A stretch of 64,000 nucleotides of DNA from Marivita cryptomonadis (GTDB lineage: Bacteria > Pseudomonadota > Alphaproteobacteria > Rhodobacterales > Rhodobacteraceae). Each line of letters starts with the position of its first letter. Within the stretch, counting starts at the first letter, position 1. Both the position numbers and the translations under genes were made by a program. Under the pieces are notes generated by a model, which made no database searches, was not told where the DNA came from, and was given only the letters and a program-made list of their open reading frames with translations. Positions 9,174 to 18,362 of this stretch are shown here, piece after piece. Location of the stretch: the NCBI RefSeq assembly GCF_002115725.1, contig NZ_JFKD01000006.1:124001-188000 (forward strand). Direction: 5' to 3'.

Positions 9174-9341
9174 ATGACGCAGAAACCTTCATCCGGGAAA
9201 TCGACCCCACAGGCGCGGGAAGACAGGCTCAAGGCCGCGCTCAAGGCGAATATGGCCAAGCGCAAGGCACAGGCGCGTGCGCGGTCAGCCGGTGCAGCGG
9301 ATGAGGCCAAAAACAACAAGAACTCGAGCGAGGGCAGTTAG
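9174..9341 (+). CDS. Small basic protein upstream of murA
   Basis: A 55-residue ORF with ATG at 9174 and a GGAAG ribosome-binding site about 8 bases upstream, ending five bases before murA. The central part ([20 protein letters not shown]) is a strongly basic, alanine-rich helix, flanked by polar, Ser/Asn-rich tails. I recall a similar short ORF in this position in other Rhodobacterales, but could not compare sequences. There is no recognisable domain, signal or membrane segment. A nucleic-acid-binding role would fit the charge but is only a guess. Confidence 0.65.
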   Translation: MTQKPSSGKSTPQAREDRLKAALKANMAKRKAQARARSAGAADEAKNNKNSSEGS

Positions 9342-9346
9342 AACAT

Positions 9347-10618
9347 ATGGACCAGATTATCGTGACCGGAAACGGCCAGCTTAGTGGCCAGATTCCCATT
9401 GCAGGCGCAAAGAACGCCTGTCTTACCCTGATGCCGGCGACGCTTTTGAGCGAGGAACCGCTGACGCTGACCAACGCGCCGCGCCTCAGTGACATCCGCA
9501 CCATGACGACGCTGTTGCAGTCGCTTGGAGCCGAAGTTCAGGCGTTGCAGGACGGACAGGTGCTTGCGATGTCGAGCCATGATCTGACCTCCACACGGGC
9601 TGACTATGACATCGTGCGCAAGATGCGGGCATCGATTCTGGTGCTGGGGCCGCTCTTGGCGCGGTTTGGCCATGCCGAAGTGTCGCTGCCCGGTGGATGT
9701 GCCATTGGCGCGCGCCCGGTCGATCTGCACCTCAAGGCGTTCGAGGCGATGGGCGCAGAGCTGGACCTGCGCGATGGCTATGTGCATGCGAAAGCGCCTG
9801 CCGGCGGTTTGAAAGGCGGCATTGTCGACTTTCCTTTTGTGTCGGTGGGTGCCACCGAAAACGCGCTGATGGCGGCAACGCTGGCCAAGGGCACGACTGT
9901 TCTGAGGAACGCCGCACGCGAACCCGAGATCGTCGACCTTGCGCAATGTTTGCGCAAGATGGGCGCGCAGATTGACGGCGAAGGCACGTCCGAGATCACC
10001 ATTCAGGGTGTCGATCGTCTGGGCGGCGCGACCCACCGGGTGGTCACCGACCGGATCGAACTGGGCACCTATATGCTGGCCCCTGCCATTTGCGGTGGCG
10101 AGGTGGAATGCCTTGGGGGCAAGATCGAACTGCTGGCTGCGTTCTGTGAAAAGCTGGATGCCGCGGGTATCTCGGTTGAGGAAACGCTGACGGGACTGAA
10201 GGTCGCCCGCAAGAACGGGCGGGTGTCAGCGGTGGATGTTACAACCGAACCGTTCCCCGGTTTCCCGACCGACTTGCAGGCGCAGATGATGGCGCTGCTT
10301 TGCACGGCAGAGGGCACCAGCGTTCTGGAAGAAAAGATATTCGAGAATCGTTTCATGCACGCGCCGGAACTGATCCGCATGGGCGCCAAGATCGACGTTC
10401 ACGGTGGAACGGCGACTGTTCAAGGGGTCGACCGGTTGCGCGGTGCGCCTGTAATGGCAACCGATTTGCGGGCATCCGTGTCTTTGATCCTTGCCGGTCT
10501 GGCCGCTGAAGGCGAGACCATTGTCAGCCGCGTGTATCACCTCGATCGTGGATACGAACATGTCGTCCGCAAGCTGGAAAGTGTGGGGGCCAAGATTGAA
10601 CGGGTGAAAGAACAGTGA
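9347..10618 (+). CDS. murA: UDP-N-acetylglucosamine 1-carboxyvinyltransferase
   Basis: A 423-residue protein, the typical MurA length. It transfers enolpyruvate from PEP to UDP-GlcNAc, the first committed step of peptidoglycan synthesis, in the cytoplasm. AGAKNA around residue 20 holds the conserved Lys, [15 protein letters not shown] holds the catalytic Cys (about residue 118, the fosfomycin target), and the C-terminus has ADLR-type ([21 protein letters not shown]) and [11 protein letters not shown]. It starts at the ATG at 9347, and the downstream DUF2948 gene overlaps its stop by four bases (GTGA), so the two are translationally coupled. Confidence 0.98.
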   Translation: MDQIIVTGNGQLSGQIPIAGAKNACLTLMPATLLSEEPLTLTNAPRLSDIRTMTTLLQSLGAEVQALQDGQVLAMSSHDLTSTRADYDIVRKMRASILVLGPLLARFGHAEVSLPGGCAIGARPVDLHLKAFEAMGAELDLRDGYVHAKAPAGGLKGGIVDFPFVSVGATENALMAATLAKGTTVLRNAAREPEIVDLAQCLRKMGAQIDGEGTSEITIQGVDRLGGATHRVVTDRIELGTYMLAPAICGGEVECLGGKIELLAAFCEKLDAAGISVEETLTGLKVARKNGRVSAVDVTTEPFPGFPTDLQAQMMALLCTAEGTSVLEEKIFENRFMHAPELIRMGAKIDVHGGTATVQGVDRLRGAPVMATDLRASVSLILAGLAAEGETIVSRVYHLDRGYEHVVRKLESVGAKIERVKEQ

Positions 10619-11094
10619 CCGCAGACGCCACATTCGAAGACGGCGCAGCCAAGCCGCTGCGGCTGGTTGCAATGGACGACGAGGATTTGCAGGTGCTCTC
10701 GGCGCTGTGTCAGGACGCGGTCTTTCCGGCCAGCGAAATGCAGTGGCAGCGCAGCAAGCAGCGCTTTGGCATTCTGCTCAACCGGTTCCGCTGGGAGGAT
10801 ATCCCCGTCGCCCAGCGTAGGGACCGCAGACCGGAACGGGTGCAATCGGTGTTGGCCGTCGAAAACGTGGTGCGAGTCGCCAGTCAGGGTGTGACACCGG
10901 GCGATGCGGACACGATCCTATCTGTCCTGTCCGTGACATTCGAAGAAGACGCAGCAGGCGGCGGTGCTGTTCTGCTCATGCTTGCGGGCGATGGCGCGAT
11001 CCGTTTGCAGGTCGAAGACCTCGAAGTGGCCCTGCGGGACGTGACGAAGCCCTACGCTGCCGTGTCGGGCAAGGTACCGGACCATCCCGCATGA
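10615..11094 (+). CDS. DUF2948 family protein
   Basis: A 159-residue protein with a GTG start overlapping the murA stop (GTGA) and a stop overlapping the next gene's start (ATGA). The segment [20 protein letters not shown] followed by [12 protein letters not shown] is the hallmark of DUF2948, a family seen beside murA and hisD in Alphaproteobacteria. No catalytic motif, signal peptide or membrane helix is visible; the function is unknown. Confidence 0.88.
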   Translation: MTADATFEDGAAKPLRLVAMDDEDLQVLSALCQDAVFPASEMQWQRSKQRFGILLNRFRWEDIPVAQRRDRRPERVQSVLAVENVVRVASQGVTPGDADTILSVLSVTFEEDAAGGGAVLLMLAGDGAIRLQVEDLEVALRDVTKPYAAVSGKVPDHPA

Positions 11095-11609
11095 CGGTCC
11101 GGCGGTTGACGCCGAAGGACCTGACCGCCTTTCGCGCACTGTGGGCCGATGGCCTGATGCGGGTGCCGACCGCGTTTTTGTTCAGCGCCGAAGAAGTGCG
11201 CGCCTTTCCCAACAAGGACGTGGAGCGCGGGCTTGAAGTCAATCTCACGCTGGGCGTGTTCAATGACGCAAAGCGGCTGGTTGGATTTGTCTCTGCACGG
11301 CGCGGCGGGCCTAAACGGATGCGGCACATGGCCGATATCGGGCCGCTTTACGTGCATCCAGACGCGCAAGGGCAGGGCTATGGTCGCGCGCTGATGGAGG
11401 CGGTGTTGCAGCACTTGATTGACGCAGGTGTGCAGCAGGCCGAATTGGTTGTCGATGTCGAAAACCAGGGCGCGCAAAAGCTCTATCAGGCGCTGGGCTT
11501 TCACGTCTTCGGCAGGCGTCCCCGGTCGGTCCTAATCGACGGGGCAGGGCGTGACGATTTCCTCATGATCAAGGCTTTGGATGGTGCAGACCTGACGCGC
11601 GACGCTTGA
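11091..11609 (+). CDS. GNAT family N-acetyltransferase
   Basis: A 172-residue single-domain GNAT enzyme. The acetyl-CoA-binding motif A is LYVHPDAQGQGYGRALMEAV (Q-x-x-G-x-G), preceded by a beta strand and followed by LVVDVENQGAQKLYQALGF, the C-terminal strand of the fold. It should transfer an acetyl group to an amine; the acceptor is unknown. It overlaps the DUF2948 gene by four bases and lies in the murA-hisD operon. Confidence 0.92.
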   Translation: MTVRRLTPKDLTAFRALWADGLMRVPTAFLFSAEEVRAFPNKDVERGLEVNLTLGVFNDAKRLVGFVSARRGGPKRMRHMADIGPLYVHPDAQGQGYGRALMEAVLQHLIDAGVQQAELVVDVENQGAQKLYQALGFHVFGRRPRSVLIDGAGRDDFLMIKALDGADLTRDA

Positions 11610-11662
11610 GGGTTGGTGCCGCGCGGTCTAAGTACCCGGCAACTGCTGATCCGGAGGGCGCA

Positions 11663-12964
11663 ATGCCGCAATTTCTGTCCACGCTAGATGCCGATTTCGA
11701 CTCGCGCTTTACCGCGATCCTCAATGCCAAGCGCGAGGATAGCCCGGATGTGGATGACATCGTGGCGGGCATCATTGCCGATGTGCGCAAGCGTGGCGAT
11801 GCGGCAGTGCTGGAATTGACGGCCAAATTCGATCGGTTGGAGCTGACCGCCACGCAAATGCGCGTGTCCGAGGCCGAAATTGATGCCGAGATCGCCAAAG
11901 TGCCCGAAGCCGAGCGCGTGGCGTTGGAAACGGCGGCGGAGCGTATTCGCGCTTATCACACGCGGCAAATCCCCAACGACGAGATGTGGACCGACGAACA
12001 GGGGGCCACTTTGGGCTGGCGCTGGACGCCTGTGTCCGCGGCTGGGCTCTATGTGCCCGGCGGTCTTGCCAGTTACCCGTCCTCGGTCCTGATGAACGCG
12101 GTTCCGGCCAAGGTGGCGGGCGTCGGGCGTCTGGCCGTTACGGTTCCGACCCCGGATGGCATCATCAACCCGCTTGTGATGATGGCCTGCCGCATCGCTG
12201 GCGTGGACGAGGTCTACCGCATTGGCGGCGCACAGGCGATTGCGGCGCTGGCTTATGGTACCCAAAGCATCGCACCGGTGGACAAGATCACCGGGCCGGG
12301 CAACGCCTTTGTCGCGGCTGCCAAGCGCCGGGTCTTCGGCAAGGTGGGCATCGATATGATCGCTGGGCCGTCCGAGATTTTGGTCATTGCGGATGGCGAG
12401 AATGACCCGGACTGGATTGCTTTGGACCTGATGTCTCAGGCGGAACACGACGAATCCGCGCAATCGCTTTTGATCACAACCGATGCCGCCTTTGGTCAGG
12501 CTGTGGCGGACGCTGTCGAAAAGCGCCTTGAAACGCTGGAACGTCGCGCGATTGCTGGGGCAAGCTGGCGCGACTTTGGCGCAGTGATCACCGTGCGTGA
12601 TCTAGACGAGGCTGCAGAGCTTTGTGATCGGATTGCGCCGGAACACCTAGAGCTTTGCGTTGACGATCCCGACGCTTTGTCGGCCAAGATCACCCATGCG
12701 GGCGCGATCTTCCTTGGTCAATGGACACCCGAAGCCATCGGCGACTATGTCGGTGGTCCGAACCACGTTCTGCCCACGGCACGGTCCGCGCGGTTCTCCT
12801 CGGGCCTGTCAGTGCTGGATTTCCTCAAGCGGACAACGCTTGCGAAAATGTCACCCGAAGCGTTGCGGGCGATTGGTCCGGCGGCAGAAACGCTGGCACG
12901 GTCGGAATCGCTCGAGGCGCATGGGCTGTCCGTGACGGCACGTCTGCGCAAGCTGAACGGCTGA
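11663..12964 (+). CDS. hisD: Histidinol dehydrogenase
   Basis: A 433-residue enzyme that catalyses the last two oxidations of histidine synthesis (L-histidinol to L-histidine, with NAD and zinc). Family blocks appear in order: AYHTRQIP, AGLYVPGGLASYPSSVLMNA, VDKITGPGNAFVAAAKR, GPSEILVIAD, SQAEHDESAQSLLIT (the metal and catalytic His region), EHLELC and GGPNHVLPTARSARFSSGL. I chose the ATG at 11663 because GGAGGG precedes it by about six bases; the frame is open further upstream into the GNAT stop but that extension is not family-like. Confidence 0.97.
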   Translation: MPQFLSTLDADFDSRFTAILNAKREDSPDVDDIVAGIIADVRKRGDAAVLELTAKFDRLELTATQMRVSEAEIDAEIAKVPEAERVALETAAERIRAYHTRQIPNDEMWTDEQGATLGWRWTPVSAAGLYVPGGLASYPSSVLMNAVPAKVAGVGRLAVTVPTPDGIINPLVMMACRIAGVDEVYRIGGAQAIAALAYGTQSIAPVDKITGPGNAFVAAAKRRVFGKVGIDMIAGPSEILVIADGENDPDWIALDLMSQAEHDESAQSLLITTDAAFGQAVADAVEKRLETLERRAIAGASWRDFGAVITVRDLDEAAELCDRIAPEHLELCVDDPDALSAKITHAGAIFLGQWTPEAIGDYVGGPNHVLPTARSARFSSGLSVLDFLKRTTLAKMSPEALRAIGPAAETLARSESLEAHGLSVTARLRKLNG

Positions 12965-13024
12965 TCTTTCCCGTCACGCGCAGATGCGATAGCGGTTGTT
13001 CCAAGACAGCAGCAGAGGTGTGTG

Positions 13025-14425
13025 ATGATCCCCGTTCAGGGCTTTGAAGGCCATCAAGTGGCCGTGTTGGGTTTGGGCCGGTCCGGCCTGTCAGCGGCGC
13101 GTGCTTTGCGAGAAGGCGGAGCCACGGCGGTTTGCTGGGACGACAACCCCAAAGCCCGTGAGGCCGCCGAGGCGGAAGGGTTCGAGACACGCGAACTTAC
13201 CCGCGACGGCGCCTTTGATGCCATTGCCTGCCTGATCGTCAGCCCCGGCATTCCCCATCTGTACCCTGCGCCGAACCCTGTGATTGCCAAGGCTTGGGCG
13301 GCAGGTGTACCGGTGGACAACGATATCGGGTTGTTCTTCCGGTCCTTGGCGACTGGCGAATGGGACGAGTTCGACACGGCCCCGCGTGTGATCGCTGTCA
13401 CCGGATCGAACGGCAAATCTACCACCTCGGCTCTGATCCATCACGTTCTGGAAGAGGCGGGACGCACCAGCCAGTTGGCTGGCAATATCGGGCGCGGTGT
13501 CTTGGACATCGACCCTCCGGGGGATGGGGATGTGGTGGTGCTGGAACTGTCCAGCTACCAGACCGACCTTGCCCGCGCTTTGACGCCAGATGTGGCTGTG
13601 TTCACCAACCTGTCGCCAGATCATCTTGACCGGCATGCCGGGCTGGGCGGGTATTTCGCCGCCAAACGCAGGCTGTTTGCCGAAGGTGGGCCGGACCGCG
13701 CGGTGATCGGCGTGGATGAAAACGAAGGGCTTTATGTCGCCAATCAGCTGTCCGAAGGGCCGGGGGATGATCGGGTGATCCGTATCTCGTCGGGTCAAAA
13801 GCTGACCGGCCCGGGCTGGCACGTCTATGCGCGCAAGGGGTTCCTGACCGAATGGCGCAAGGGCAAGCAGGTGGGGTCCATCGACCTGCGCGCGATCAAG
13901 GGGCTGCCGGGTGCGCACAACCATCAGAACGCGTGTGCGGCCTATGCCGCGACCCGCGCGCTGGGCCTTGCGCCGCGTCAGATCGAAGCCGCGATGAAAT
14001 CCTTTGGCGGATTGCCACATCGCAGCCAGATCATCGGCGAGAAAAACGGCGTGACCTTTGTCAATGACAGCAAGGCCACGAACGTGGATTCCGCGCTTAA
14101 GGCGTTGCAGGCGTTTCAGAACATTCGCTGGATCTGCGGCGGGCTGCAAAAAGAGGGCGGCCTTGACGGTTTGGCTCCCGGTTTTGAGCATGTTCGTAAA
14201 GCCTATGTCATCGGCCGCGAGGCGGATGGATTTGCGGTGCAGTTGACCGGGGTCGAAACAGAGGCCTGCGGCACGATGGAGGTGGCCGTTGCCCGCGCTG
14301 CGGCTGAAGCCGAACCGGGGGACATCGTGTTGTTGGCCCCTGCCGCGGCAAGCTTTGACCAGTATGACAGCTTCGAAAAACGCGGTGAGGATTTTGCCGC
14401 GCGGGTGCAGGCTTTGATAGGCTAA
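13025..14425 (+). CDS. murD: UDP-N-acetylmuramoyl-L-alanine--D-glutamate ligase
   Basis: A 466-residue Mur ligase adding D-glutamate to UDP-MurNAc-L-Ala in the cytoplasm. An N-terminal Rossmann-like domain ([17 protein letters not shown]) is followed by the ATP loop GSNGKST at 127-133, the central-domain motif [12 protein letters not shown], and the C-terminal [17 protein letters not shown]. Start: the ATG at 13025 has AGAGG seven bases upstream; a GTG lies one codon earlier. Its TAA interlocks with the TAG of the convergent minus-strand gene (four-base overlap), so there is no terminator between them. Confidence 0.97.
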   Translation: MIPVQGFEGHQVAVLGLGRSGLSAARALREGGATAVCWDDNPKAREAAEAEGFETRELTRDGAFDAIACLIVSPGIPHLYPAPNPVIAKAWAAGVPVDNDIGLFFRSLATGEWDEFDTAPRVIAVTGSNGKSTTSALIHHVLEEAGRTSQLAGNIGRGVLDIDPPGDGDVVVLELSSYQTDLARALTPDVAVFTNLSPDHLDRHAGLGGYFAAKRRLFAEGGPDRAVIGVDENEGLYVANQLSEGPGDDRVIRISSGQKLTGPGWHVYARKGFLTEWRKGKQVGSIDLRAIKGLPGAHNHQNACAAYAATRALGLAPRQIEAAMKSFGGLPHRSQIIGEKNGVTFVNDSKATNVDSALKALQAFQNIRWICGGLQKEGGLDGLAPGFEHVRKAYVIGREADGFAVQLTGVETEACGTMEVAVARAAAEAEPGDIVLLAPAAASFDQYDSFEKRGEDFAARVQALIG

Positions 14426-15096
14426 GCCGTGGTCGCGGTTTCGCCGGGCGGCGTACGCAGGTCTTGCATCAGTCCTGCATGTACCGCGTCGGCGTGGATC
14501 ACGCCCAATTGTGCCGGGATCTTCTCGAGCCCAAGAATATAGGCAATCGCAAAGCGGTGCATGCCGCCGCCATCGCGCAAAGGTGTGCCATCGCGGGCGA
14601 TGTGGACAAGGATGCCGCCCTGTTCGCCGCGTGTCTGGTTCACGCTGCCATGCGGGCGCAGCCTTCCGGTGCGTTTTGCCTCGTCGTAAATCCGGTCAAG
14701 CCCTTCATAGCGCGCGATCAATTCTTCGCGGCTGGAGAATCCATCAACGACGCCTTCTTTGTCGAGTCGCTTGAGCATCCAGGAAAAGATATCGGTTTGT
14801 TGCCAAGGCACACCGCGTTCAAAATGATCGCGGATGCTGTCCAGCTTGATCTGGCTGCCGAACGGTTTGCGGGACATGTCCCAATTGCCTCCGGCCACCA
14901 TACCCGAGTGCCGACGCCGGAACCGAGGTGCGCCATTGCCGGGATCGGCGCGATAAAAGTCGGTCACCTGTTGGGGGCGAATCCAGATCAGTTCGTCGCT
15001 TTGCGGCGCATCAGGGCCAAACCGCCAGCGGTTGACCACATCGCGCACCACTTTGCCCGGAACACCGGCAGATATCGCCCGTTTTACATCTTTCAT
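14422..15096 (-). CDS. Unknown protein with ParB-like C-terminal motif (paralogue B)
   Basis: A 224-residue cytoplasmic-looking protein homologous to the gene just upstream. Shared blocks, in order: [50 protein letters not shown], and a C-terminal [20 protein letters not shown] with [20 protein letters not shown]. The last block (R-D/N-G-x-P, then G-x-x-HR-x-x-IA-x-x-LGL-x-x-IPAQLGV) resembles the ParB/sulfiredoxin-like nucleotide-binding fold. The ATG at 15096 overlaps the upstream stop (ATGA), so translation is coupled; an ATG at 15114 is possible. No function is known to me. Confidence 0.8.
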   Translation of the reverse strand: MKDVKRAISAGVPGKVVRDVVNRWRFGPDAPQSDELIWIRPQQVTDFYRADPGNGAPRFRRRHSGMVAGGNWDMSRKPFGSQIKLDSIRDHFERGVPWQQTDIFSWMLKRLDKEGVVDGFSSREELIARYEGLDRIYDEAKRTGRLRPHGSVNQTRGEQGGILVHIARDGTPLRDGGGMHRFAIAYILGLEKIPAQLGVIHADAVHAGLMQDLRTPPGETATTA

Positions 15097-15752
15097 GCCT
15101 TGGCGCTGCGCCACTTGGCCAAAGCGTTTGTGTCGATCGCGCCCGGATGCACGACACCCAGCTGCGCCGGAATACGCGTCAGACCCAAGGCACGCGCAAT
15201 ACCGAGACGGTGGTTTCCGATCGCGCCGAAAATCGGGTGGCCGTTACGGTCGAGATGAACAAACACGCCTTCCGGCAAGCGGGGTGTTCCAAGCTTGTAA
15301 ACGGTTTCGTCACGAAAGCCGTTTTCGCGAATTTCCGAATAAAGGGCGTCTATCTTTTTGTAACGGGCTATAATGTCGGCCATACTGGTGCAGCTGTCGA
15401 ATGGGCCGCGCGTGTCGATCATTTCTTGCATTCGATCGTAGACGCCAGTCTCGTGCCACGGCACACCGTCCCTGAAATGCGCGAGGCAGGCGGCGATTTT
15501 CCACGATTGGTCCAAGGGTTCTGTGCATTGATCCCAATCTCCTGCCAGAACCATGCCCGAATGCCGCCGTTTGTAATCCGGTGTCTCTGCCGGGTTGCGC
15601 GTGTAGATTCGGGTCAGGCGCGTTGGGTTGATCCAGATCCGTTCCTGCGCGCGCGGAAAATTCCCACCACCAGACAGATAGTTCGCAACATCACGGAACG
15701 GTCCGCGCAGAATGGCTAGAGGAGAGGAAGGGATCGCAGGATTGGCTGGCAT
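15093..15752 (-). CDS. Unknown protein with ParB-like C-terminal motif (paralogue A)
   Basis: A 219-residue protein, first of a tandem homologous pair. It has WINPTRLTRIYTRNP, RRHSGMVLAGDWDQ, HFRDGVPWHETGVYDRM, IIARYKKIDALYSEI and FVHLDRNGHPIFGAIGNH running into HRLGIARALGLTRIPAQLGV. There is no signal peptide or membrane helix. The C-terminal block recalls ParB N-terminal-type domains (conserved G-x-HR), which bind CTP or act as nucleases in other proteins; here it sits at the C-terminus after about 150 residues I cannot assign. The strong divergence between A and B suggests an old duplication with separate roles. Confidence 0.8.
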   Translation of the reverse strand: MPANPAIPSSPLAILRGPFRDVANYLSGGGNFPRAQERIWINPTRLTRIYTRNPAETPDYKRRHSGMVLAGDWDQCTEPLDQSWKIAACLAHFRDGVPWHETGVYDRMQEMIDTRGPFDSCTSMADIIARYKKIDALYSEIRENGFRDETVYKLGTPRLPEGVFVHLDRNGHPIFGAIGNHRLGIARALGLTRIPAQLGVVHPGAIDTNALAKWRSAKA

Positions 15753-15767
15753 CCCCTCAAAATGTAA

Positions 15768-15783
15768 AAGTTTTGTAAAACTT
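15768..15783. promoter_or_regulatory. AT-rich palindrome upstream of the ParB-like pair
   Basis: AAGTTTT, a two-base spacer GT, then AAAACTT: a perfect 16-base palindrome between the stop of the flavoprotein gene and the start of paralogue A (15752). It may be an operator, or part of a small terminator for the flavoprotein gene; there is no direct evidence for either. Confidence 0.3.
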
Positions 15784-16964
15784 CAAGTCTGTTTTGTAAC
15801 AGCCAGTCCCGCTGCGACCCCGGAACTCCAAGCCCACTGGAAATTGTAGCCGCCCAACCAGCCGGTTACATCCACTGCTTCGCCAATCATATACAGCCCC
15901 GGCACATCGCGCGACATCATCGTCTTGCTGTCGATCCGGTCCGTGCTGATCCCGCCCAATGTCACTTCTGCGGTGCGATAGCCTTCGCTGCCCGTGGGGG
16001 TCAGCGCCCAGTCACGCAGGGTGCCTGTGATCTCGTCGATGCGCTTGTCCGACAGGTCACCGACATTGCCGCCCAAGGGCATGTCGGCGGCAAGATGGGT
16101 AACCAATCGCTCTGGCAGCACCTCGGCCAAGGTGGTGGTCACATTGCGTTTGCCCTGGTTTTGACGGGCTGATCTGAGCGTGGTCGCCAGATCATGATGG
16201 GGCAACAGGTTCACGCTGATCGCATCCCCTTCGGCCCAATAGCTGGAGATTTGCAGAACGGCGGGTCCACTGAGGCCGCGGTGGGTGAAAAGCAGCGCTT
16301 CCTCAAACGCTGTGCCGTTGGCCTGCGCAATCACCGGGGTCGAGACCCCGGAGATCGCTGCAAAGCGCTGATCAGAGAAGGTCAGTGGAACAAGGGCAGG
16401 GCGGGTGTCCGTGATGGTATGGCCGAACTGACGTGCAATGTCATAGGCCAGACCCGTTGCGCCCATCTTGGGGATCGATTTGCCGCCTGTGGCCAGCACA
16501 AGATTGCGCGAAGTGACGCTGTGGCGTTTGCCCTCGCGTTCGATCTGCGCGCTGAAACGCGATCCGTCGTGGCTCAGGTCCACAAGCGAGGTTTGCAGCC
16601 AAAGTTCGGCCCCGGCCTGCGCCATCTCGGCACGCAACATCTCGATGATCTGGGTCGCCTTGTCGTCGCAGAACAACTGCCCCAGCGTCTTTTCGTGCCA
16701 CGCGATCTTGTGGCGGGTCACGAGGTCAAGGAAATCCCACTGGGTATATCGGCTGAGCGCGGATTTGTGGAAATGCGGGTTCTGCCCCAGAAATCGCGCC
16801 GGATCGGTGTACATGTTGGTGAAGTTGCAGCGCCCACCACCCGAGATGCGGATCTTTTCGCCCGGTGCCTTGGCATGGTCGATGATCAGCGTCGACGATC
16901 CCGCATGTGCCGCGCACATCATGCCAGCCGCGCCAGCGCCAAGAATGAGAGTGTCCACCTGCAT
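15783..16964 (-). CDS. HI0933/BaiN-family FAD-binding oxidoreductase
   Basis: A 393-residue flavoprotein. The FAD dinucleotide motif LILGAGAAGMMCA is at the N-terminus; ISGGGRCNFTN and LVLATGGKSIPKMGATG are signature blocks of the HI0933/BaiN family, sometimes annotated as aminoacetone oxidase. The C-terminus ends GLYMIGEAVDVTGWLGGYN with NFQWAWSSGVAAG, also typical. I start at the ATG at 16964 (MQVDTLILGAG); a GTG at 16973 is in frame. The true substrate of this family is unsettled. The downstream tandem ParB-like genes begin only 30 bases on, so they may share a transcript. Confidence 0.92.
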   Translation of the reverse strand: MQVDTLILGAGAAGMMCAAHAGSSTLIIDHAKAPGEKIRISGGGRCNFTNMYTDPARFLGQNPHFHKSALSRYTQWDFLDLVTRHKIAWHEKTLGQLFCDDKATQIIEMLRAEMAQAGAELWLQTSLVDLSHDGSRFSAQIEREGKRHSVTSRNLVLATGGKSIPKMGATGLAYDIARQFGHTITDTRPALVPLTFSDQRFAAISGVSTPVIAQANGTAFEEALLFTHRGLSGPAVLQISSYWAEGDAISVNLLPHHDLATTLRSARQNQGKRNVTTTLAEVLPERLVTHLAADMPLGGNVGDLSDKRIDEITGTLRDWALTPTGSEGYRTAEVTLGGISTDRIDSKTMMSRDVPGLYMIGEAVDVTGWLGGYNFQWAWSSGVAAGLAVTKQT

Positions 16965-17106
16965 GGCGCGCACCCATCACGGAATTGGTCCTTATTCAAG
17001 TCCGGTTGCGCGAATCATTCCTCTGGATCGAGCGAATCATATCGGTTAGAGTGTCCCAAAGGCCCGGGAAAACACCGGCGTTCGAGGCAGAAATAGCGGT
17101 GAAACC

Positions 17107-18273
17107 ATGACAGAGATGGTCTATGGCGCGGTCCCAAGCCGCGCGGGTGAACCTGTGTTGCCGAAGTGGTGGCGCACGGTCGACAAATGGTCCTTGTCCT
17201 GCATCCTGATCCTGTTCGGCATCGGCATCTTGCTGGGGCTGGCGGCGTCTCCGCCCTTGGCAGAGCGCAATGGGTTTGCGCCGTTCCACTACGTGCAGCG
17301 GCAGGCGGTCTTTGGCGGGTTGGCGCTGGGCGTGATGATTTTTGTCTCGATGCTTGGCCCCATTGTGGTGCGCCGATTGGCGGTTTTGGGGTTTGCCGCG
17401 GCCTTTATCGCTTTGGCGTTGCTGCCCTTTTTCGGGACCGATTTCGGCAAGGGCGCGGTGCGCTGGTATTCGCTTGGCTTTGCGTCGTTGCAGCCGTCGG
17501 AATTCCTCAAGCCCACGTTTGTAATCGTGACTGCGTGGTTCCTTGCCGCGAGCCAGGATTTGGGTGGCCCGCCGGGCAAGACGCTGTCTTTTGCCATCAC
17601 GATCAGCATCGTCCTGATGCTGGCGCTGCAACCTGACTTCGGTCAGGCCTGTCTGGTGCTGTTCGGATGGGGCGTGATGTATTTCGTGGCCGGTGCTCCG
17701 ATGTTGTTGCTGATGATCCTTGCCGGATTTGTGGTTCTGAGCGGCACTGTCGCCTACCAGAATTCCGAGCACTTTGCCCGCCGTATCGACGGCTTTCTCA
17801 GCCCCGAGGTCGATCCGACCACGCAGCTGGGTTATGCCACCAACGCGATCCGCGAAGGCGGGTTTCTAGGGGTCGGTGTGGGCGAGGGGCAGGTGAAGTG
17901 GTCGCTGCCGGATGCCCATACGGATTTCATCATCGCCGTTGCCGCCGAAGAATACGGGCTTGTTCTTGTCCTCATCATCATCGCGCTCTACGCGACCATC
18001 GTGGTGCGGTCGCTTCTGCGGCTGATGCGCGAACGTGATCCGTTTATCCGGCTGGCGGGCACAGGGCTGGCCTGCATGTTCGGTGTGCAGGCGATGATCA
18101 ACATGGGGGTCGCGGTGCGTCTTCTGCCGGCCAAAGGTATGACCTTGCCATTCGTGAGCTATGGCGGGTCGTCCCTGATTGCGGGGGGCATTGCCGTTGG
18201 CATGCTTTTGGCCTTCACACGCAGCAGGCCACAGGGCGAAATCGGCGATATCTTGCGAGGACGGCTGCGATAA
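17107..18273 (+). CDS. ftsW: Septal peptidoglycan polymerase FtsW
   Basis: A 388-residue SEDS-family membrane protein with about ten transmembrane helices. It polymerises lipid II glycan strands at the septum together with FtsI. Family motifs are GAVRWYSLGFASLQPSEFLK in the fourth loop region, GVGEGQVKWSLPDAHTDFI with the conserved acidic loop, and KGMTLPFVSYGGSSLI near the C-terminus. FtsW, not RodA, is supported by its place directly before murG and murC in a dcw cluster. Confidence 0.96.
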   Translation: MTEMVYGAVPSRAGEPVLPKWWRTVDKWSLSCILILFGIGILLGLAASPPLAERNGFAPFHYVQRQAVFGGLALGVMIFVSMLGPIVVRRLAVLGFAAAFIALALLPFFGTDFGKGAVRWYSLGFASLQPSEFLKPTFVIVTAWFLAASQDLGGPPGKTLSFAITISIVLMLALQPDFGQACLVLFGWGVMYFVAGAPMLLLMILAGFVVLSGTVAYQNSEHFARRIDGFLSPEVDPTTQLGYATNAIREGGFLGVGVGEGQVKWSLPDAHTDFIIAVAAEEYGLVLVLIIIALYATIVVRSLLRLMRERDPFIRLAGTGLACMFGVQAMINMGVAVRLLPAKGMTLPFVSYGGSSLIAGGIAVGMLLAFTRSRPQGEIGDILRGRLR

Positions 18274-18362
18274 TCCCCGTATATGGGGTGAATCGCCCCT
18301 TGGTTTGTTGACAAACGGCTCTTTGGCAGGTCTCTGTCCTTCAATCCTTGGGCGGGGGACTT

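Noticed and set aside
13091..14191. A 366-codon open frame opposite murD.
   Set aside because: It lies entirely antisense to conserved Mur ligase motifs; the composition is typical of a shadow frame in high-G+C DNA.
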